Source of the DNA: Nocardioides terrae
Lineage (GTDB): Bacteria; Actinomycetota; Actinomycetes; Propionibacteriales; Nocardioidaceae
NCBI RefSeq assembly: GCF_900112345.1
Contig: NZ_FOLB01000006.1
Location: 62,001 to 126,000, forward strand
Length of the DNA: 64,000 nucleotides
Reading direction: 5' to 3'
Shown: positions 11,279 through 19,675 of the stretch, in pieces
Layout of the letters: each line of letters begins with the position of its first letter
Position numbering within the stretch: the stretch's first letter is position 1
Translations under genes and position numbers: made by a program
The notes under the pieces: model-generated
Databases searched by the model: none
What the model was told of the DNA's origin: nothing
The model's input: only the letters and a program-made list of their open reading frames with translations

Positions 11279-11301
11279 CTGGTTGTTCCACCCACAGACT
11301 G

Positions 11302-11343
11302 CCGCGGGACCCGGGGCTCAACGGAGCGTCGCGGGTCCCGCGG
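11302..11343. terminator. Bidirectional hairpin between convergent genes
   Basis: Perfect 12-bp inverted repeat CCGCGGGACCCG (11302-11313) and its complement (11332-11343) with an 18-nt loop. It lies between the ends of the CBS gene and of the beta-propeller-like gene on the other strand; no T-run. Confidence 0.6.
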
Positions 11344-11355
11344 AGCACGTCTCGG

Positions 11356-12510
11356 TCAGGACTCGTAGGAGTTCCCGCCGACCTTCACCGGCCCCTCGCC
11401 GAGGCGGATGCCCGTCGGGTCGCACACCGCGGTGACCGGCGAGCACAGGTCGACGCCCTGGCCGGTGACCCGGATGAGACGCCCGTCGGGGGTCCAGCCG
11501 ACCTGGTCGCCGAGGTCGACGGTCGCGCTCCGCCCGCCGTCGAGCTGGAGGACCTCGGACGCGGGCTGGTCGTAGACACACGCGTTGTCGTCGTCACACG
11601 TGCGCCACGGCACGAGCAGCGCGAAACGGCCGTCGGGGGAGATGCTCACGGCCGCCGGACCCTCGCCCGGCCCTCCGCCAGGACTCAGCTCGGCCACCGA
11701 GGCGCCCGTCGAGACCTCGGCGACGCGGACGGGCTGACCGCTCCTGTTCTCCAGGGCGACCCGGCCGCTCGTGCTCTCGGGGAAGCGCGCGGCCGGGAGG
11801 TGCGATGCCGTGGACACTGCGCCGGTACGCCAGTCCACGTCCAGGGTGGCGTCGTCGAGCCCGACGTACACGTGGTCGCCGTCGAGGGCGACGGGCGGCG
11901 CGTTCCAGCCGCCCCAGGTGAACGAGCCGTCGACCGGGACCGAGACGGCGACGTCCCCGCTCCGCACGTCGCGCAGGACGACGTCCCACGCGTCGTGGCC
12001 GGTGTTCCCCCGCCTCTGCGCGTAAGCCAGGTAGGGCAGCCGGGGGTCGGTGCTCGGCGCACGGTCACCGAGCGCGAGGCCGAGGCTGTGCACGCGGCCG
12101 TCGTCGCCGACGAGCGCGTAGGCGGAGTCCGGGGCGTCGGTGTAGGCGACGGTGCCGGTTCGCACCACCGTGCCGGCGGAGGTGTAGTAGATCGACTTGA
12201 CCTTGTCGGGCAGCTGGGCCGTGGCCCCGTTGCCGAGGTAGAGGGTGGACCCGGCGGAGACCGCCCAGCCGGCGGGGTCGAGAGGGCTCGCCGCGGCCGG
12301 GTCCGGCGCGAGCCTGAGCCCCGACCCGTCGGACGGCATGAGGCAGACGGCCGCGACGGCCGCCGCCGCGGCCGCCGACACGGCGCCGGCGCCGAGCCGG
12401 CGACGGACGCGGGTCCGGCGCCCGCCGGCGATGATCGCCTCGGCGGGCGCGGCCGGCACCGGGACGTCCAGGGCCTCGTCGTGGAGCAGCGCGCTGAGTC
12501 GCTCAGTCAT
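11356..12510 (-). CDS. Membrane-anchored protein encoded with a SigE-family sigma factor
   Basis: A 384-residue protein of unknown function. Residues 1-40 are cytoplasmic and basic, a single Ala-rich transmembrane helix follows (about 40-60), and the rest is predicted to be outside the cell with repeated beta-strand blades (for example STLYLGNGATAQLPDKVKSIYYTSAGTVVRTG, then VSISPDGRFALLVPW and WTPDGRLIRVTG), consistent with a beta-propeller. It overlaps the sigma factor gene by 8 bp with GAAGGAG upstream of the start, so the two are translationally coupled. By position it could be the sensor or regulator of that sigma factor, but no zinc anti-sigma motif (HxxxCxxC) is seen. Confidence 0.7.
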   Translation of the reverse strand: MTERLSALLHDEALDVPVPAAPAEAIIAGGRRTRVRRRLGAGAVSAAAAAAVAAVCLMPSDGSGLRLAPDPAAASPLDPAGWAVSAGSTLYLGNGATAQLPDKVKSIYYTSAGTVVRTGTVAYTDAPDSAYALVGDDGRVHSLGLALGDRAPSTDPRLPYLAYAQRRGNTGHDAWDVVLRDVRSGDVAVSVPVDGSFTWGGWNAPPVALDGDHVYVGLDDATLDVDWRTGAVSTASHLPAARFPESTSGRVALENRSGQPVRVAEVSTGASVAELSPGGGPGEGPAAVSISPDGRFALLVPWRTCDDDNACVYDQPASEVLQLDGGRSATVDLGDQVGWTPDGRLIRVTGQGVDLCSPVTAVCDPTGIRLGEGPVKVGGNSYES

Positions 12511-13027
12511 GGAGGGCTCCTTCGGGAAGGACGGCGTCGCCCAGCAGGCGGCGCAGCTTGGACAGGGCGGCCGAGGTCTGGCTCTTCACCGTCCCGGGCG
12601 AGCAACCGAGCGTGTCGGCCGTCCGCTCGACGTCGAGGTCCTCGTAGAACCGCAGCACGATCACGGCACGCTGACGGGGCGGCAGCAGGCGCAGCGCGTC
12701 CAGGACGGCCGGACGATCGCTGGGGTCGGGCTCGTGGGTCTGCTCGGGCAGGTCGTCGGAGGGCAGCTCGCGCCGCCACGACGTACGCCGGAACAGCGAC
12801 CGCGCCTCGTTGAGCAGGACGGTCCTGGCGTAGCCGTAGGCGGCGTCCGGCTCGCGGACGCGGCCCCAGGCGGCGTACGTCTTGGTCAGCGCGGCCTGGG
12901 CGAGGTCCTCCGCGGCACCGTGCTCGCCGAGGAGGAGGTAGGCGCTGCGGTAGAGCGGCCGCCAGGCGTCCTGGACGAACGCCGTGAACTGCGCGTCTCC
13001 GGGTCTGCGGATCATCGGGGTCCCCAT
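12503..13027 (-). CDS. SigE-family RNA polymerase sigma-70 factor (ECF type)
   Basis: A 174-residue sigma factor with region 2 (FTAFVQDAWRPLYRSAYLLLGEHGAAEDLAQAALTKTYAAW) and region 4 (LDALRLLPPRQRAVIVLRFYEDLDVERTADTLGCSPGTVKSQTSAALSKLR) only, which is the actinobacterial SigE-family layout. It directs RNA polymerase to a small set of promoters. It starts at 13027 or four codons later at 13015; GGGTGA lies upstream of 13027. The coupled downstream membrane protein is probably co-regulated with it. The inducing signal is unknown. Confidence 0.88.
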   Translation of the reverse strand: MGTPMIRRPGDAQFTAFVQDAWRPLYRSAYLLLGEHGAAEDLAQAALTKTYAAWGRVREPDAAYGYARTVLLNEARSLFRRTSWRRELPSDDLPEQTHEPDPSDRPAVLDALRLLPPRQRAVIVLRFYEDLDVERTADTLGCSPGTVKSQTSAALSKLRRLLGDAVLPEGALHD

Positions 13028-13105
13028 CTCGTGGTCACCCTGATAGATGCGCGCCGCGGCAGATCGGTTGGTCCGGTTCCGGAGGAATCTTCCGCGGGCT
13101 CGGCC

Positions 13106-13330
13106 TCATCGGCGGCCGTACTTCTTGTGCACCGCCTGCTTGGAGACCTCCAGGGCGAGCGCGATGAGCTGCCAGCTGGCGCCCTGGGCCCGGGCCCGGC
13201 GAACGGCCAGCGCCTCCGCCCGGTCGAGCTCCTCGGTCATCGCGGCGCGGGCCAGCCGGATCTCCCGCAGGGCGCGGTAGGGGTCGTCGCCGTCGGCGGA
13301 GGCGAGCGCGCTGCGGACGGGGTCGGCCAT
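13106..13330 (-). CDS. Small helix-turn-helix protein
   Basis: A 74-residue DNA-binding protein. Residues 15-45 form a basic helix (ALREIRLARAAMTEELDRAEALAVRRARAQG) and the C-terminal part GASWQLIALALEVSKQAVHKKYGRR is a helix-turn-helix like sigma region 4 or Fis-type domains. Similar 70-80 residue proteins are common in actinobacteria, without assigned targets. Its promoter contains two GTCAAC-N4-GTTGAC palindromes that hold the -35 and -10 elements, so it most likely represses itself. A longer reading of this frame back to 14647 is antisense to gatA and is not credible. Confidence 0.8.
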   Translation of the reverse strand: MADPVRSALASADGDDPYRALREIRLARAAMTEELDRAEALAVRRARAQGASWQLIALALEVSKQAVHKKYGRR

Positions 13331-13333
13331 GAC

Positions 13334-13376
13334 GTCAACCTTAGTTGACGAATGATCGATGTCAACCCTGGTTGAC
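13334..13376 (-). promoter_or_regulatory. Promoter with twin operator for the small HTH gene
   Basis: Two perfect palindromes of the form GTCAAC-N4-GTTGAC lie at 13334-13349 and 13361-13376 with centres 27 bp apart. On the minus strand the outer one supplies TTGACA (-35, 13360-13365), then 16 nt, then TAAGGT (-10, 13338-13343) inside the inner one, followed by 7 nt and the ATG at 13330. Both core promoter elements are thus buried in the repeats, which is the geometry of tight autorepression. Confidence 0.7.
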
Positions 13377-13414
13377 GGCCTCGGGCCGGGATGAGCGGCG
13401 CGCCGGCCGACACC

Positions 13415-13420
13415 TAGACT
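13415..13420 (+). promoter_or_regulatory. Candidate -10 (TAGACT) for gatCAB
   Basis: TAGACT ends 7 nt before the gatC ATG at 13428, consistent with leaderless transcription of the operon. It is only 38 bp from the HTH operator, so the HTH protein could also affect gatC. Confidence 0.5.
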
Positions 13421-13427
13421 TGCGCCC

Positions 13428-13727
13428 ATGCCTGAACTCTCCCGTGGCGAGGTGCGCCACCTGGCCGACCTCGCTCGGATCGACCTATCCGATGCCGAGC
13501 TCGACCACCTGGCGCCACAGCTCAACGTGATCCTCGAGTCGGTGGCGTCGATCCAGGGCGTGGCCGGTGACGACGTGGTGCCGACGTCCCACCCGATCCC
13601 GATGACCAACGTGTTCCGCGAGGACGTCGTGGTCCCGTGCCTCACCCCCGAGCAGGCCCTCGCCGCCGCGCCCGAGCGCGAGGACGACAAGTTCGCCGTC
13701 CCGCGGATCCTGGGGGACGAGCAGTGA
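13428..13727 (+). CDS. gatC: Asp/Glu-tRNA amidotransferase subunit C
   Basis: A 99-residue subunit that wraps around GatA and stabilises the GatCAB complex. The start [33 protein letters not shown] and the later [44 protein letters not shown] are typical of the family over full length. It is first in gatCAB; its stop overlaps the GTG start of gatA (GTGA at 13724-13727). The complex converts misacylated Glu-tRNA(Gln), and Asp-tRNA(Asn) where needed, to the correct amide. Confidence 0.95.
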   Translation: MPELSRGEVRHLADLARIDLSDAELDHLAPQLNVILESVASIQGVAGDDVVPTSHPIPMTNVFREDVVVPCLTPEQALAAAPEREDDKFAVPRILGDEQ

Positions 13728-15235
13728 GCTGGATCCGGAAGACCGCCGCCGAGCAGGCCGACGCCCTCGCCGCCGGCGAGGTCACCAGCGTCGAGCTGGT
13801 GCAGGCCCACCTCGACCAGATCGCCGCCACCAACGGCGACCTGAACGCCTTCCTCCACGTCGACGTCCCGGGAGCGCTGGCGCAGGCCGCCGCCTCCGAC
13901 GAGCGCCGCAGCGCGGGCAGCCCGCTGCACGCGCTCGACGGCGTGCCGATCGCGATCAAGGACGTCCTCACGACCGAGGGCCTGCCGACCACCGCGGGGT
14001 CGCGGATCCTCGAGGGCTGGATCCCGCCGTACGACGGCACGGTGACCGCTCGGATCAAGGCCGCCGGTCTGCCGATCCTCGGCAAGACCAACATGGACGA
14101 GTTCGCGATGGGGTCGTCGACGGAGAACTCCGCGTACGGTCCGACCAGGAACCCGTGGGACCACGACCGCATCCCCGGCGGCTCCGGCGGCGGCTCGGCC
14201 GCGGCCGTGGCGGCCTTCCAGGCGCCGCTCGCGATCGGTTCCGACACCGGCGGCTCGATCCGTCAGCCGGGGGCGATGACCGGGACCGTCGGCGTGAAGC
14301 CGACCTACGGCAGCGTCAGCCGCTACGGCGTCATCGCGCTGGCCAACTCGCTCGACCAGCTCGGCCCGGTGACCCGCACGGTGCTCGACTCGGCGCTGCT
14401 GCACGAGCTCATCGGCGGCCACGACCCGAAGGACTCGACCTCGGTTCCCACGCCCGTGACCGGGCTGATCGAGGCGGCCCGGGAGGGCGCCAAGGGCGAC
14501 CTGTCCGGCCTCAGGGTCGGCGTGGTCAAGGAGCTCCAGGGCGACGCGTGGGCGCCGGACGTCGTCGAGCGGTTCGAGGAGTCGGTCGACATCCTCAAGA
14601 AGCTCGGCGCCGACGTCGTCGAGGTGAGCCTCCCGAGCTTCGTGCACGCGATGGCCGCCTACTACCTCATCCTCCCGGCCGAGTGCTCCTCTAACCTCGC
14701 CAAGTTCGACGCGATGCGCTACGGCCGCCGGGTCACGCCCGAGGGCAGCCCGAGCGCCGAGGAGGTCATGAAGGTCAGCCGCGACGCCGGCTTCGGCGAC
14801 GAGGTCAAGCGCCGCATCATCATCGGGACCTACGCGCTCTCGAGCGGTTACTACGACGCCTACTACGGCCAGGCGCAGAAGATCCGCACGCTCATCATCG
14901 AGGACTTCCGGCGCGCGTTCGAGAGCGTCGACGTCCTGGTCAGCCCCACCGCGCCGACCACCGCCTTCCCGATCGGGGAGAAGGTGGACGACCCGCTGTC
15001 GATGTACCTGCAGGACCTGGCGACCATCCCGGCCAACCTCGCCGGCGTGCCGGGCATCTCGGTCCCGTCCGGCACCTCGCGCGAGGACGGGCTCCCGACC
15101 GGCGTCCAGTTCCTCGCGCCCGTGCTCGAGGACGCCCGCCTCTACCGCGTCGGCGCCGCCCTCGAGGCGGCCCTGCTCGAGCAGTGGGGCGGACCGATCG
15201 TCCCGGCGGCGTACCAGTCGAAGGAGAGCAGCTGA
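13724..15235 (+). CDS. gatA: Asp/Glu-tRNA amidotransferase subunit A (amidase)
   Basis: A 503-residue glutaminase subunit that releases ammonia from glutamine for GatB. The amidase-signature catalytic triad is intact: Lys79 (PIAIKDVL), cis-Ser154 (GGSGGGS) and the nucleophile Ser178 ([11 protein letters not shown]), at the same numbering as the well-studied GatA enzymes. The start is the GTG that overlaps the gatC stop, and the stop overlaps the gatB start by one base (TGATG), so the three subunits are translated in a coupled way. Confidence 0.97.
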   Translation: MSWIRKTAAEQADALAAGEVTSVELVQAHLDQIAATNGDLNAFLHVDVPGALAQAAASDERRSAGSPLHALDGVPIAIKDVLTTEGLPTTAGSRILEGWIPPYDGTVTARIKAAGLPILGKTNMDEFAMGSSTENSAYGPTRNPWDHDRIPGGSGGGSAAAVAAFQAPLAIGSDTGGSIRQPGAMTGTVGVKPTYGSVSRYGVIALANSLDQLGPVTRTVLDSALLHELIGGHDPKDSTSVPTPVTGLIEAAREGAKGDLSGLRVGVVKELQGDAWAPDVVERFEESVDILKKLGADVVEVSLPSFVHAMAAYYLILPAECSSNLAKFDAMRYGRRVTPEGSPSAEEVMKVSRDAGFGDEVKRRIIIGTYALSSGYYDAYYGQAQKIRTLIIEDFRRAFESVDVLVSPTAPTTAFPIGEKVDDPLSMYLQDLATIPANLAGVPGISVPSGTSREDGLPTGVQFLAPVLEDARLYRVGAALEAALLEQWGGPIVPAAYQSKESS

Positions 15236-16764
15236 TGACCGAAGCGAAGCTGGCGGGGAGCGCCAGCGACCGACGCCCGACCCTCATCGACTTCGACACC
15301 GTGCTGGAGTCGTTCGACCCGGCCATGGGTCTGGAGGTCCACGTCGAGCTCAACACCGCGACGAAGATGTTCTGCGGCTGCCCGACCGGCTTCGGCGCGG
15401 CGCCGAACACCCAGGTCTGCCCGACCTGCCTCGGCCTGCCCGGCGCGATGCCGGTCGTCAACGGCAAGGCGGTCGAGAGCGCGATGCGGATCGGGCTCGC
15501 GCTCAACTGCGAGATCGCCGAGTGGTGCCGCTTCGCGCGGAAGAACTACTTCTACCCGGACATGCCGAAGAACTTCCAGACGTCGCAGTACGACGAGCCG
15601 ATCGCCTTCGACGGCTACCTCGACGTCGACGTGGACGGCGAGACGTTCCGCATCGAGATCGAGCGCGCCCACATGGAGGAGGACACCGGCAAGGCCACCC
15701 ACGTGGGCGGCACGACCGGCCGCATCCACGGCGCTGACTACTCGCTGATCGACTACAACCGGGCCGGCATCCCGCTGATCGAGATCGTCACCCGGCCCAT
15801 CATGGGCGCGGGGGAGAAGGCGCCGCTGGTGGCGAAGGCCTATGTCTCCGCGCTGCGCGACCTGGTCAAGGCCCTCGGCGTCTCCGACGTCCGGATGGAC
15901 CAGGGCTCGATGCGCTGCGACGTCAACCTCTCGCTCGCGCCGAAGGGCTCGGGGGCGCTGGGCACGCGGTCGGAGACCAAGAACGTCAACAGCCTCCGCT
16001 CGGTCGAGCGCGCCGTGCGCTACGAGATGTCGCGGCACGCGGGGATCCTCCTCGCGGGCGGCAAGGTGCTGCAGGAGACCCGTCACTTCCACGAGGACGA
16101 CGGCTCCACGTCGCCGGGCCGCGAGAAGTCGGACGCCGAGGACTACCGCTACTTCCCGGAGCCCGACCTCGTCCCGGTCGCCCCGTCACGCGAGTGGGTC
16201 GAGGAGCTGCGCGGCACGCTGCCCGAGCCGCCGGCCGGCCGGCGTACGCGTCTGCAGGCCGAGTTCGGCTTCTCCGACCTCGAGATGCGCGACGTCGTCG
16301 CCGCCGGCGCGCTCGACCTGATCGCCGAGACGGTCGAGGCGGGCACGACGCCGCAGGCGGCCCGCAAGTGGTGGATGTCGGAGCTGGCGCGTCGCGCCAA
16401 CGACACCGGCGTCGCGCTCGACGAGGTCGGGGTCACCCCGGCCCAGATCGTCGAGGTGCAGCGGCTGATCGACGACAAGACGATCAACGACAAGCTCGCC
16501 CGCCAGGTCTTCGAGGGCCTGTACGCCGGGGAGGGCACCCCGGCCGAGATCGTCGCCGCTCGTGGCCTGGCCGTGGTGTCCGACGACGGCGCCCTCACGG
16601 CCGCCGTGGATGCCGCCATCGAGGCCCAGCCGGCCGTCGCCGAGAAGATCCGCGGCGGCAACCACGCCGCGGCGGGCGCTCTCATCGGTGCGGTGATGAA
16701 GGCGATGGGCGGTCAGGCGAACGCCGCCCGGGTGCGCGAGATCATCATGGAGAAGCTCGCCTGA
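15235..16764 (+). CDS. gatB: Asp/Glu-tRNA amidotransferase subunit B
   Basis: A 509-residue subunit that phosphorylates and amidates the glutamate or aspartate on the tRNA. The cradle domain shows [19 protein letters not shown] with the zinc-type cysteines and [15 protein letters not shown], followed by [22 protein letters not shown], and the C-terminal YqeY-like tail domain ends in [31 protein letters not shown]. The ATG at 15235 has AAGGAG upstream. An N-terminal extension of about 25 residues precedes the core, as in other actinobacterial GatB proteins. Confidence 0.97.
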   Translation: MTEAKLAGSASDRRPTLIDFDTVLESFDPAMGLEVHVELNTATKMFCGCPTGFGAAPNTQVCPTCLGLPGAMPVVNGKAVESAMRIGLALNCEIAEWCRFARKNYFYPDMPKNFQTSQYDEPIAFDGYLDVDVDGETFRIEIERAHMEEDTGKATHVGGTTGRIHGADYSLIDYNRAGIPLIEIVTRPIMGAGEKAPLVAKAYVSALRDLVKALGVSDVRMDQGSMRCDVNLSLAPKGSGALGTRSETKNVNSLRSVERAVRYEMSRHAGILLAGGKVLQETRHFHEDDGSTSPGREKSDAEDYRYFPEPDLVPVAPSREWVEELRGTLPEPPAGRRTRLQAEFGFSDLEMRDVVAAGALDLIAETVEAGTTPQAARKWWMSELARRANDTGVALDEVGVTPAQIVEVQRLIDDKTINDKLARQVFEGLYAGEGTPAEIVAARGLAVVSDDGALTAAVDAAIEAQPAVAEKIRGGNHAAAGALIGAVMKAMGGQANAARVREIIMEKLA

Positions 16765-16772
16765 GCTGACCC

Positions 16773-16818
16773 GCGAGCCTGCCGCAGACGGCGACCAACG
16801 CCGTTGTGGCAGGCTCGC
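16773..16818. terminator. Two-step hairpin after gatB, running up to the next start codon
   Basis: Outer arms GCGAGCCTGCC (16773-16783) and GGCAGGCTCGC (16808-16818) are perfectly complementary and enclose a second stem ACGGCG/CGCCGT. The right arm ends 3 nt before the ATG of the next gene and contains its candidate -10 (CAGGCT, 16810-16815), so terminator and promoter share the same bases. Confidence 0.6.
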
Positions 16819-16821
16819 GCC

Positions 16822-17649
16822 ATGACGGATCCCCGCCGCATCGCCCTGCTGATCGACGCCGACAACGCGAGCGCGAAGACGATCGACTTCGTCCTCAACG
16901 ACCTCGCGGAGTACGGCGAGTGCAACATCCGCCGCGCCTACGGCAACTGGACCAAGGCCGGCCTGAAGCCCTGGGTCGCCGAGCTGCACGACGCGGCGAT
17001 CAGGCCGATGCAGCAGTTCGACCTGACGGCCCACAAGAACGCCTCGGACATGGCGCTCGCGATCGACGCGGTGGAGCTCCTCCACTCGGCGTCGCCGGAC
17101 GCCTTCGCCATCCTCTCGAGCGACTCGGACTTCACGCCGCTCGTGCACTACCTGCGCGAGAAGGGGCGCGCGGTCTACGGCTATGGGCGACGGAAGACGC
17201 CGGCGCCCTTCAAGAGCGCCTGCACCCGCTTCACCGAGCTCGATCGCGTGGTGCCGGGGGAGGCGAGCGAACCTACGGCGGAGCCGGAGACCTCGGCGGC
17301 CGCGTCCGGGGGAACCGGAGCGACCGCGCCGGCAAAGAAGGCAGCCCCCGCCAAGGCGGCCGCGAAGAAGGCGGCCGCGTCGCCGTCGGTCAACGACCTC
17401 AAGGGCGACGCTCGGCTCATGAACGTCCTGCGCAGTGCTATCGAGTCGGCAGCCGACGACGACGGCTTCGCCAGGGTCAGCACCGTCGGGCAGCGCATCC
17501 GGAACCAGTCCTCCTTCGACCCGCGCAACTACGGCTATGCGACGTGGACCAAGCTTTTCAAGGCGATCGACCTCTTCGAGCTCCGCGACGAGGGTTCGCA
17601 GAACGTCGCGGTGCGCGACGTACGGGAGTCCCGGGCCGGTCGGGGCTGA
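16822..17649 (+). CDS. NYN-domain (PIN-like) RNase with C-terminal OST-HTH/LOTUS-like domain
   Basis: A 275-residue protein. The N-terminal NYN domain (about 5-150) carries the acidic active-site residues in ALLIDADNAS, NASDMALAIDAVELL and ILSSDSDFTPLVHYLREKG, the pattern of LabA/DUF88 putative single-strand RNases. An Ala/Lys/Pro-rich linker (about 165-190) joins it to a C-terminal domain (about 192-265: LMNVLRSAIESAADDDGFARVSTVGQRIR ... FDPRNYGYATWTKLFKAIDLFEL) that matches an OST-HTH/LOTUS RNA-binding module. Together these suggest RNA processing or decay. The ATG at 16822 is chosen over 16804. It follows gatB but has its own promoter. Confidence 0.85.
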   Translation: MTDPRRIALLIDADNASAKTIDFVLNDLAEYGECNIRRAYGNWTKAGLKPWVAELHDAAIRPMQQFDLTAHKNASDMALAIDAVELLHSASPDAFAILSSDSDFTPLVHYLREKGRAVYGYGRRKTPAPFKSACTRFTELDRVVPGEASEPTAEPETSAAASGGTGATAPAKKAAPAKAAAKKAAASPSVNDLKGDARLMNVLRSAIESAADDDGFARVSTVGQRIRNQSSFDPRNYGYATWTKLFKAIDLFELRDEGSQNVAVRDVRESRAGRG

Positions 17650-17866
17650 CGGTCCGGCACTTCTGGACCTCCCGGAACAGCGGTCACTTCTGTCCCCGGG
17701 CGGGCCGCCACCACCACCACCACCGCGTCCACGACCCCCGCTACCTCAGCGAACGACAATTCAACGGCAAGATCTCGATCACCCGCAGGCGCACGTAGGC
17801 CGGACACCTCCCAGGGATGTGGGATTCACCATGCGACAGCGGTTCGTGACGTCTGCTCAGCCGGGA
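17650..17866. other. Intergenic stretch with no credible gene
   Basis: No supported gene is seen before the riboswitch promoter. The stretch holds two imperfect copies of CACTTCTG followed by CCGG (17658-17700), and a run of five CCA triplets (17708-17722). A short plus-strand frame ending YLSERQFNGKISITRRRT at 17797-17799 has a coding look and could be the tail of a decayed gene, but no start or family could be assigned. Confidence 0.4.
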
Positions 17867-17872
17867 TAGGCT
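17867..17872 (+). promoter_or_regulatory. Candidate -10 (TAGGCT) for the cobalamin operon
   Basis: TAGGCT just upstream of the riboswitch aptamer matches the -10 hexamer used by several genes here. Transcription from it would include the whole aptamer and an untranslated leader of about 210 nt, in contrast to the leaderless genes around it. Confidence 0.45.
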
Positions 17873-17884
17873 GCCGTCCGCCCA

Positions 17885-18085
17885 CCTGGGCAACATCTGA
17901 ACATTCATCACGCTCGCGCGTGGGGGAAGCCGGTGGGATCCCGGCGCTGACCCGCAACCGTGTGCCCTTCCGAGAAGGGCGAGCCGGAGCACCCGCCGCG
18001 AAGCGTCCTGACCACCACGCTGTCGAGGAACACGGCGGGGCGTCCTCCTGGGGCTCTCCCGTTCGTTTGCAGCGGGAAGGAAGCC
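17885..18085 (+). ncRNA. Cobalamin (B12) riboswitch with translational expression platform
   Basis: The leader contains the B12-box AGCCGGAGCACCCGCC at 17982-17997, and upstream the conserved blocks GGGGGAAGCCGGTG (17922-17935), then CCCGGCGCTGACCCGC and CAACCGTG, followed by a small stem CCCTTCC-GA-GAAGGG. This is the order of elements in the cobalamin riboswitch family. After the aptamer, CTCTCCCG (18053-18060) can pair with CGGGAAGG (18073-18080), which would sequester the AAGGAAG ribosome site of the first gene (ATG 18086). Binding of adenosyl- or other cobalamins should therefore reduce translation of the operon. Motifs are seen directly; the switching mechanism is inferred. Confidence 0.9.
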
Positions 18086-19675
18086 ATGCGCATCGCAACA
18101 CCATTGGTGGCTCTCGCCCTTGCCGCCGGAGGCATGACGGCTGTAACCAGCCCGGCCAAGGCCGCTGAGGCTAAGCCTGTCGCTTTGGGCGACGCCACCG
18201 CCTGGCTGAAGTCGCAGACGGACAGCAACGGACTGCTGCCGGGCTTCGGCAGTGCGCCGAGCATCAGTGCGACCGCCGACTTCGCGAAGAGTCTCGATGA
18301 GCTTGGGTCCGCGGACGCGGCGAGCGTCGCCATGAGCGTGAAGAACGCGGCCGCTGCCGCGCTGACGGACGATCACCGATCCAGCCAGGAGTCCGCGGAG
18401 GGCGCATGGGCTTCCCAGACGCTGGGCTCCCAAGACGACGCCCTCGTCGACGACGTCGACAGCCACATTGCACAGGGCGGTGAGGCGCTCGGCGGACGGA
18501 CTGCTGACGCCGCTGCTCTGGGAAGGCTCTACGACTCCACGTTCAACGCCTACACCGGCACGGACGCCCAGGCGTGGGCCGTGCTCGCGCTGGCAAAGGC
18601 AGCCGCGCCCTCCGCAGGCGAAGCGCTTACCTATCTTCTCGGCCAGCAGTGCACGGACGGCGGCTTCCGTACGAAGTTCAGCGACGTCGACGCAACCGGC
18701 CAGACCTGTGCCGCCGATGCGGGTTCGACGGATCCCGACCTAACCTCCTCGAGTCCCGACGCCACGGGCACGGCGGTGATCTTCCTCTCTGCACTGCCGG
18801 CCAAGGACGCCACCGTCACCGACGCTCTCGAGCGGGCCGTTGACTGGCTTACGGCACACCAGGACCCCTCCGGCAGCTTCAGCGAGTACTACGGGGTGAG
18901 CGGCAACAGCACCGGCATCGCCGGCCGCGCGCTGCGGCTCAGCGACAAGATCGAGGCGGCCACCAAGGCGGCGACGTGGCTCCGTCGCCACCAGGCGGCC
19001 CCCGTCGGAGTGTGCGCCTCGCCGCTTGACGGCGACCGTGGCGCCCTCTCCTACGATGACGACACCTACGCAGCGAACCGCACCGACGGCCTGGCCGACG
19101 CGTTCGCCCTGGGGTCGGCGATTTCGGTGACCGCCCAGTCCCTCGCCGCGCTCGCGGCGCTCCCGGCCGGCAACCCGGTGCCGACCCTCACGCAGGCGGC
19201 ACCCGTCGTTCCGGGAGCCCGGGTGTCGATCAACATCGTGGGCGCCAACGCAGGTGACGCTCTTTGCCTCAGTATCGGTGGCGGTCATCAGCTCCTCGCT
19301 GCCGGCGCCACGTCCGCAACCGTCACCGCGCCCACGGGCGTTGCGTCGACGCCGTTCTCGGTGCAAACCGCCTCCGGAGCCGCCGCGACCGGCACCCTGC
19401 GGATCAACACGGCGACGAGGCTCGGGGTCGCGGCGCCGAAGAAGATCAAGCGTGGCAAGCGCGTCAGGGTCGTCGTCAGGGGCCTTTGGGCGGGCGAGCG
19501 GGTGACCGTGAAGCTCGGCAAGAAGCGGCTCGGCAGCGCCGTCGCCAACACTGCTGGCACCGCCACCCTGCGCAAGAAGGTCGCCAAGAAGACCAAGACC
19601 GGCAGGAAGGCGATCACCGTGACCGGCCGCTTCACCGACCGGGTTGGCAAGAGGAACATCAGGGTTGTCCGATGA
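18086..19675 (+). CDS. Secreted alpha/alpha-toroid (terpenoid-cyclase-like) protein, intrinsic-factor alpha-domain-like
   Basis: A 529-residue exported protein. MRIATPLVALALAAGGMTAVTSPAKA is a Sec signal peptide with an AxA cleavage site near residue 26. Residues about 30-365 contain repeated helical hairpins of the prenyltransferase/squalene-cyclase type (ATAWLKSQTDSNGLLPGF, LTYLLGQQCTDGGFRTKF, AVDWLTAHQDPSGSFSEYYG, AATWLRRHQ), the fold of the cobalamin-binding alpha domain of animal intrinsic factor and transcobalamin. Residues about 370-529 are beta-rich and very basic (many Lys/Arg), suggesting wall or polymer binding. It is first behind a cobalamin riboswitch, with AAGGAAG before the ATG, and overlaps the next gene by ATGA. 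A role as surface cobalamin binder is inferred; the enzyme alternative (a true cyclase) is unlikely because no DxDD motif is seen. Confidence 0.8.
   Translation: MRIATPLVALALAAGGMTAVTSPAKAAEAKPVALGDATAWLKSQTDSNGLLPGFGSAPSISATADFAKSLDELGSADAASVAMSVKNAAAAALTDDHRSSQESAEGAWASQTLGSQDDALVDDVDSHIAQGGEALGGRTADAAALGRLYDSTFNAYTGTDAQAWAVLALAKAAAPSAGEALTYLLGQQCTDGGFRTKFSDVDATGQTCAADAGSTDPDLTSSSPDATGTAVIFLSALPAKDATVTDALERAVDWLTAHQDPSGSFSEYYGVSGNSTGIAGRALRLSDKIEAATKAATWLRRHQAAPVGVCASPLDGDRGALSYDDDTYAANRTDGLADAFALGSAISVTAQSLAALAALPAGNPVPTLTQAAPVVPGARVSINIVGANAGDALCLSIGGGHQLLAAGATSATVTAPTGVASTPFSVQTASGAAATGTLRINTATRLGVAAPKKIKRGKRVRVVVRGLWAGERVTVKLGKKRLGSAVANTAGTATLRKKVAKKTKTGRKAITVTGRFTDRVGKRNIRVVR

Noticed and set aside
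13331..14647. Extension of the small HTH gene upstream to 14647
   Set aside because: The extension runs antisense through gatC and gatA; the promoter with operators sits immediately before the ATG at 13330.
17708..17722. Run of CCA triplets that could read as a His-tag, considered as vector contamination
   Set aside because: Only five triplets, no flanking vector sequence, and similar base composition around it; a simple-sequence run is enough to explain it.
18086..19675. Reading the toroid protein as a true terpene or squalene cyclase
   Set aside because: It is exported, has no DxDD-type motif, and is under a cobalamin riboswitch in a transporter operon.
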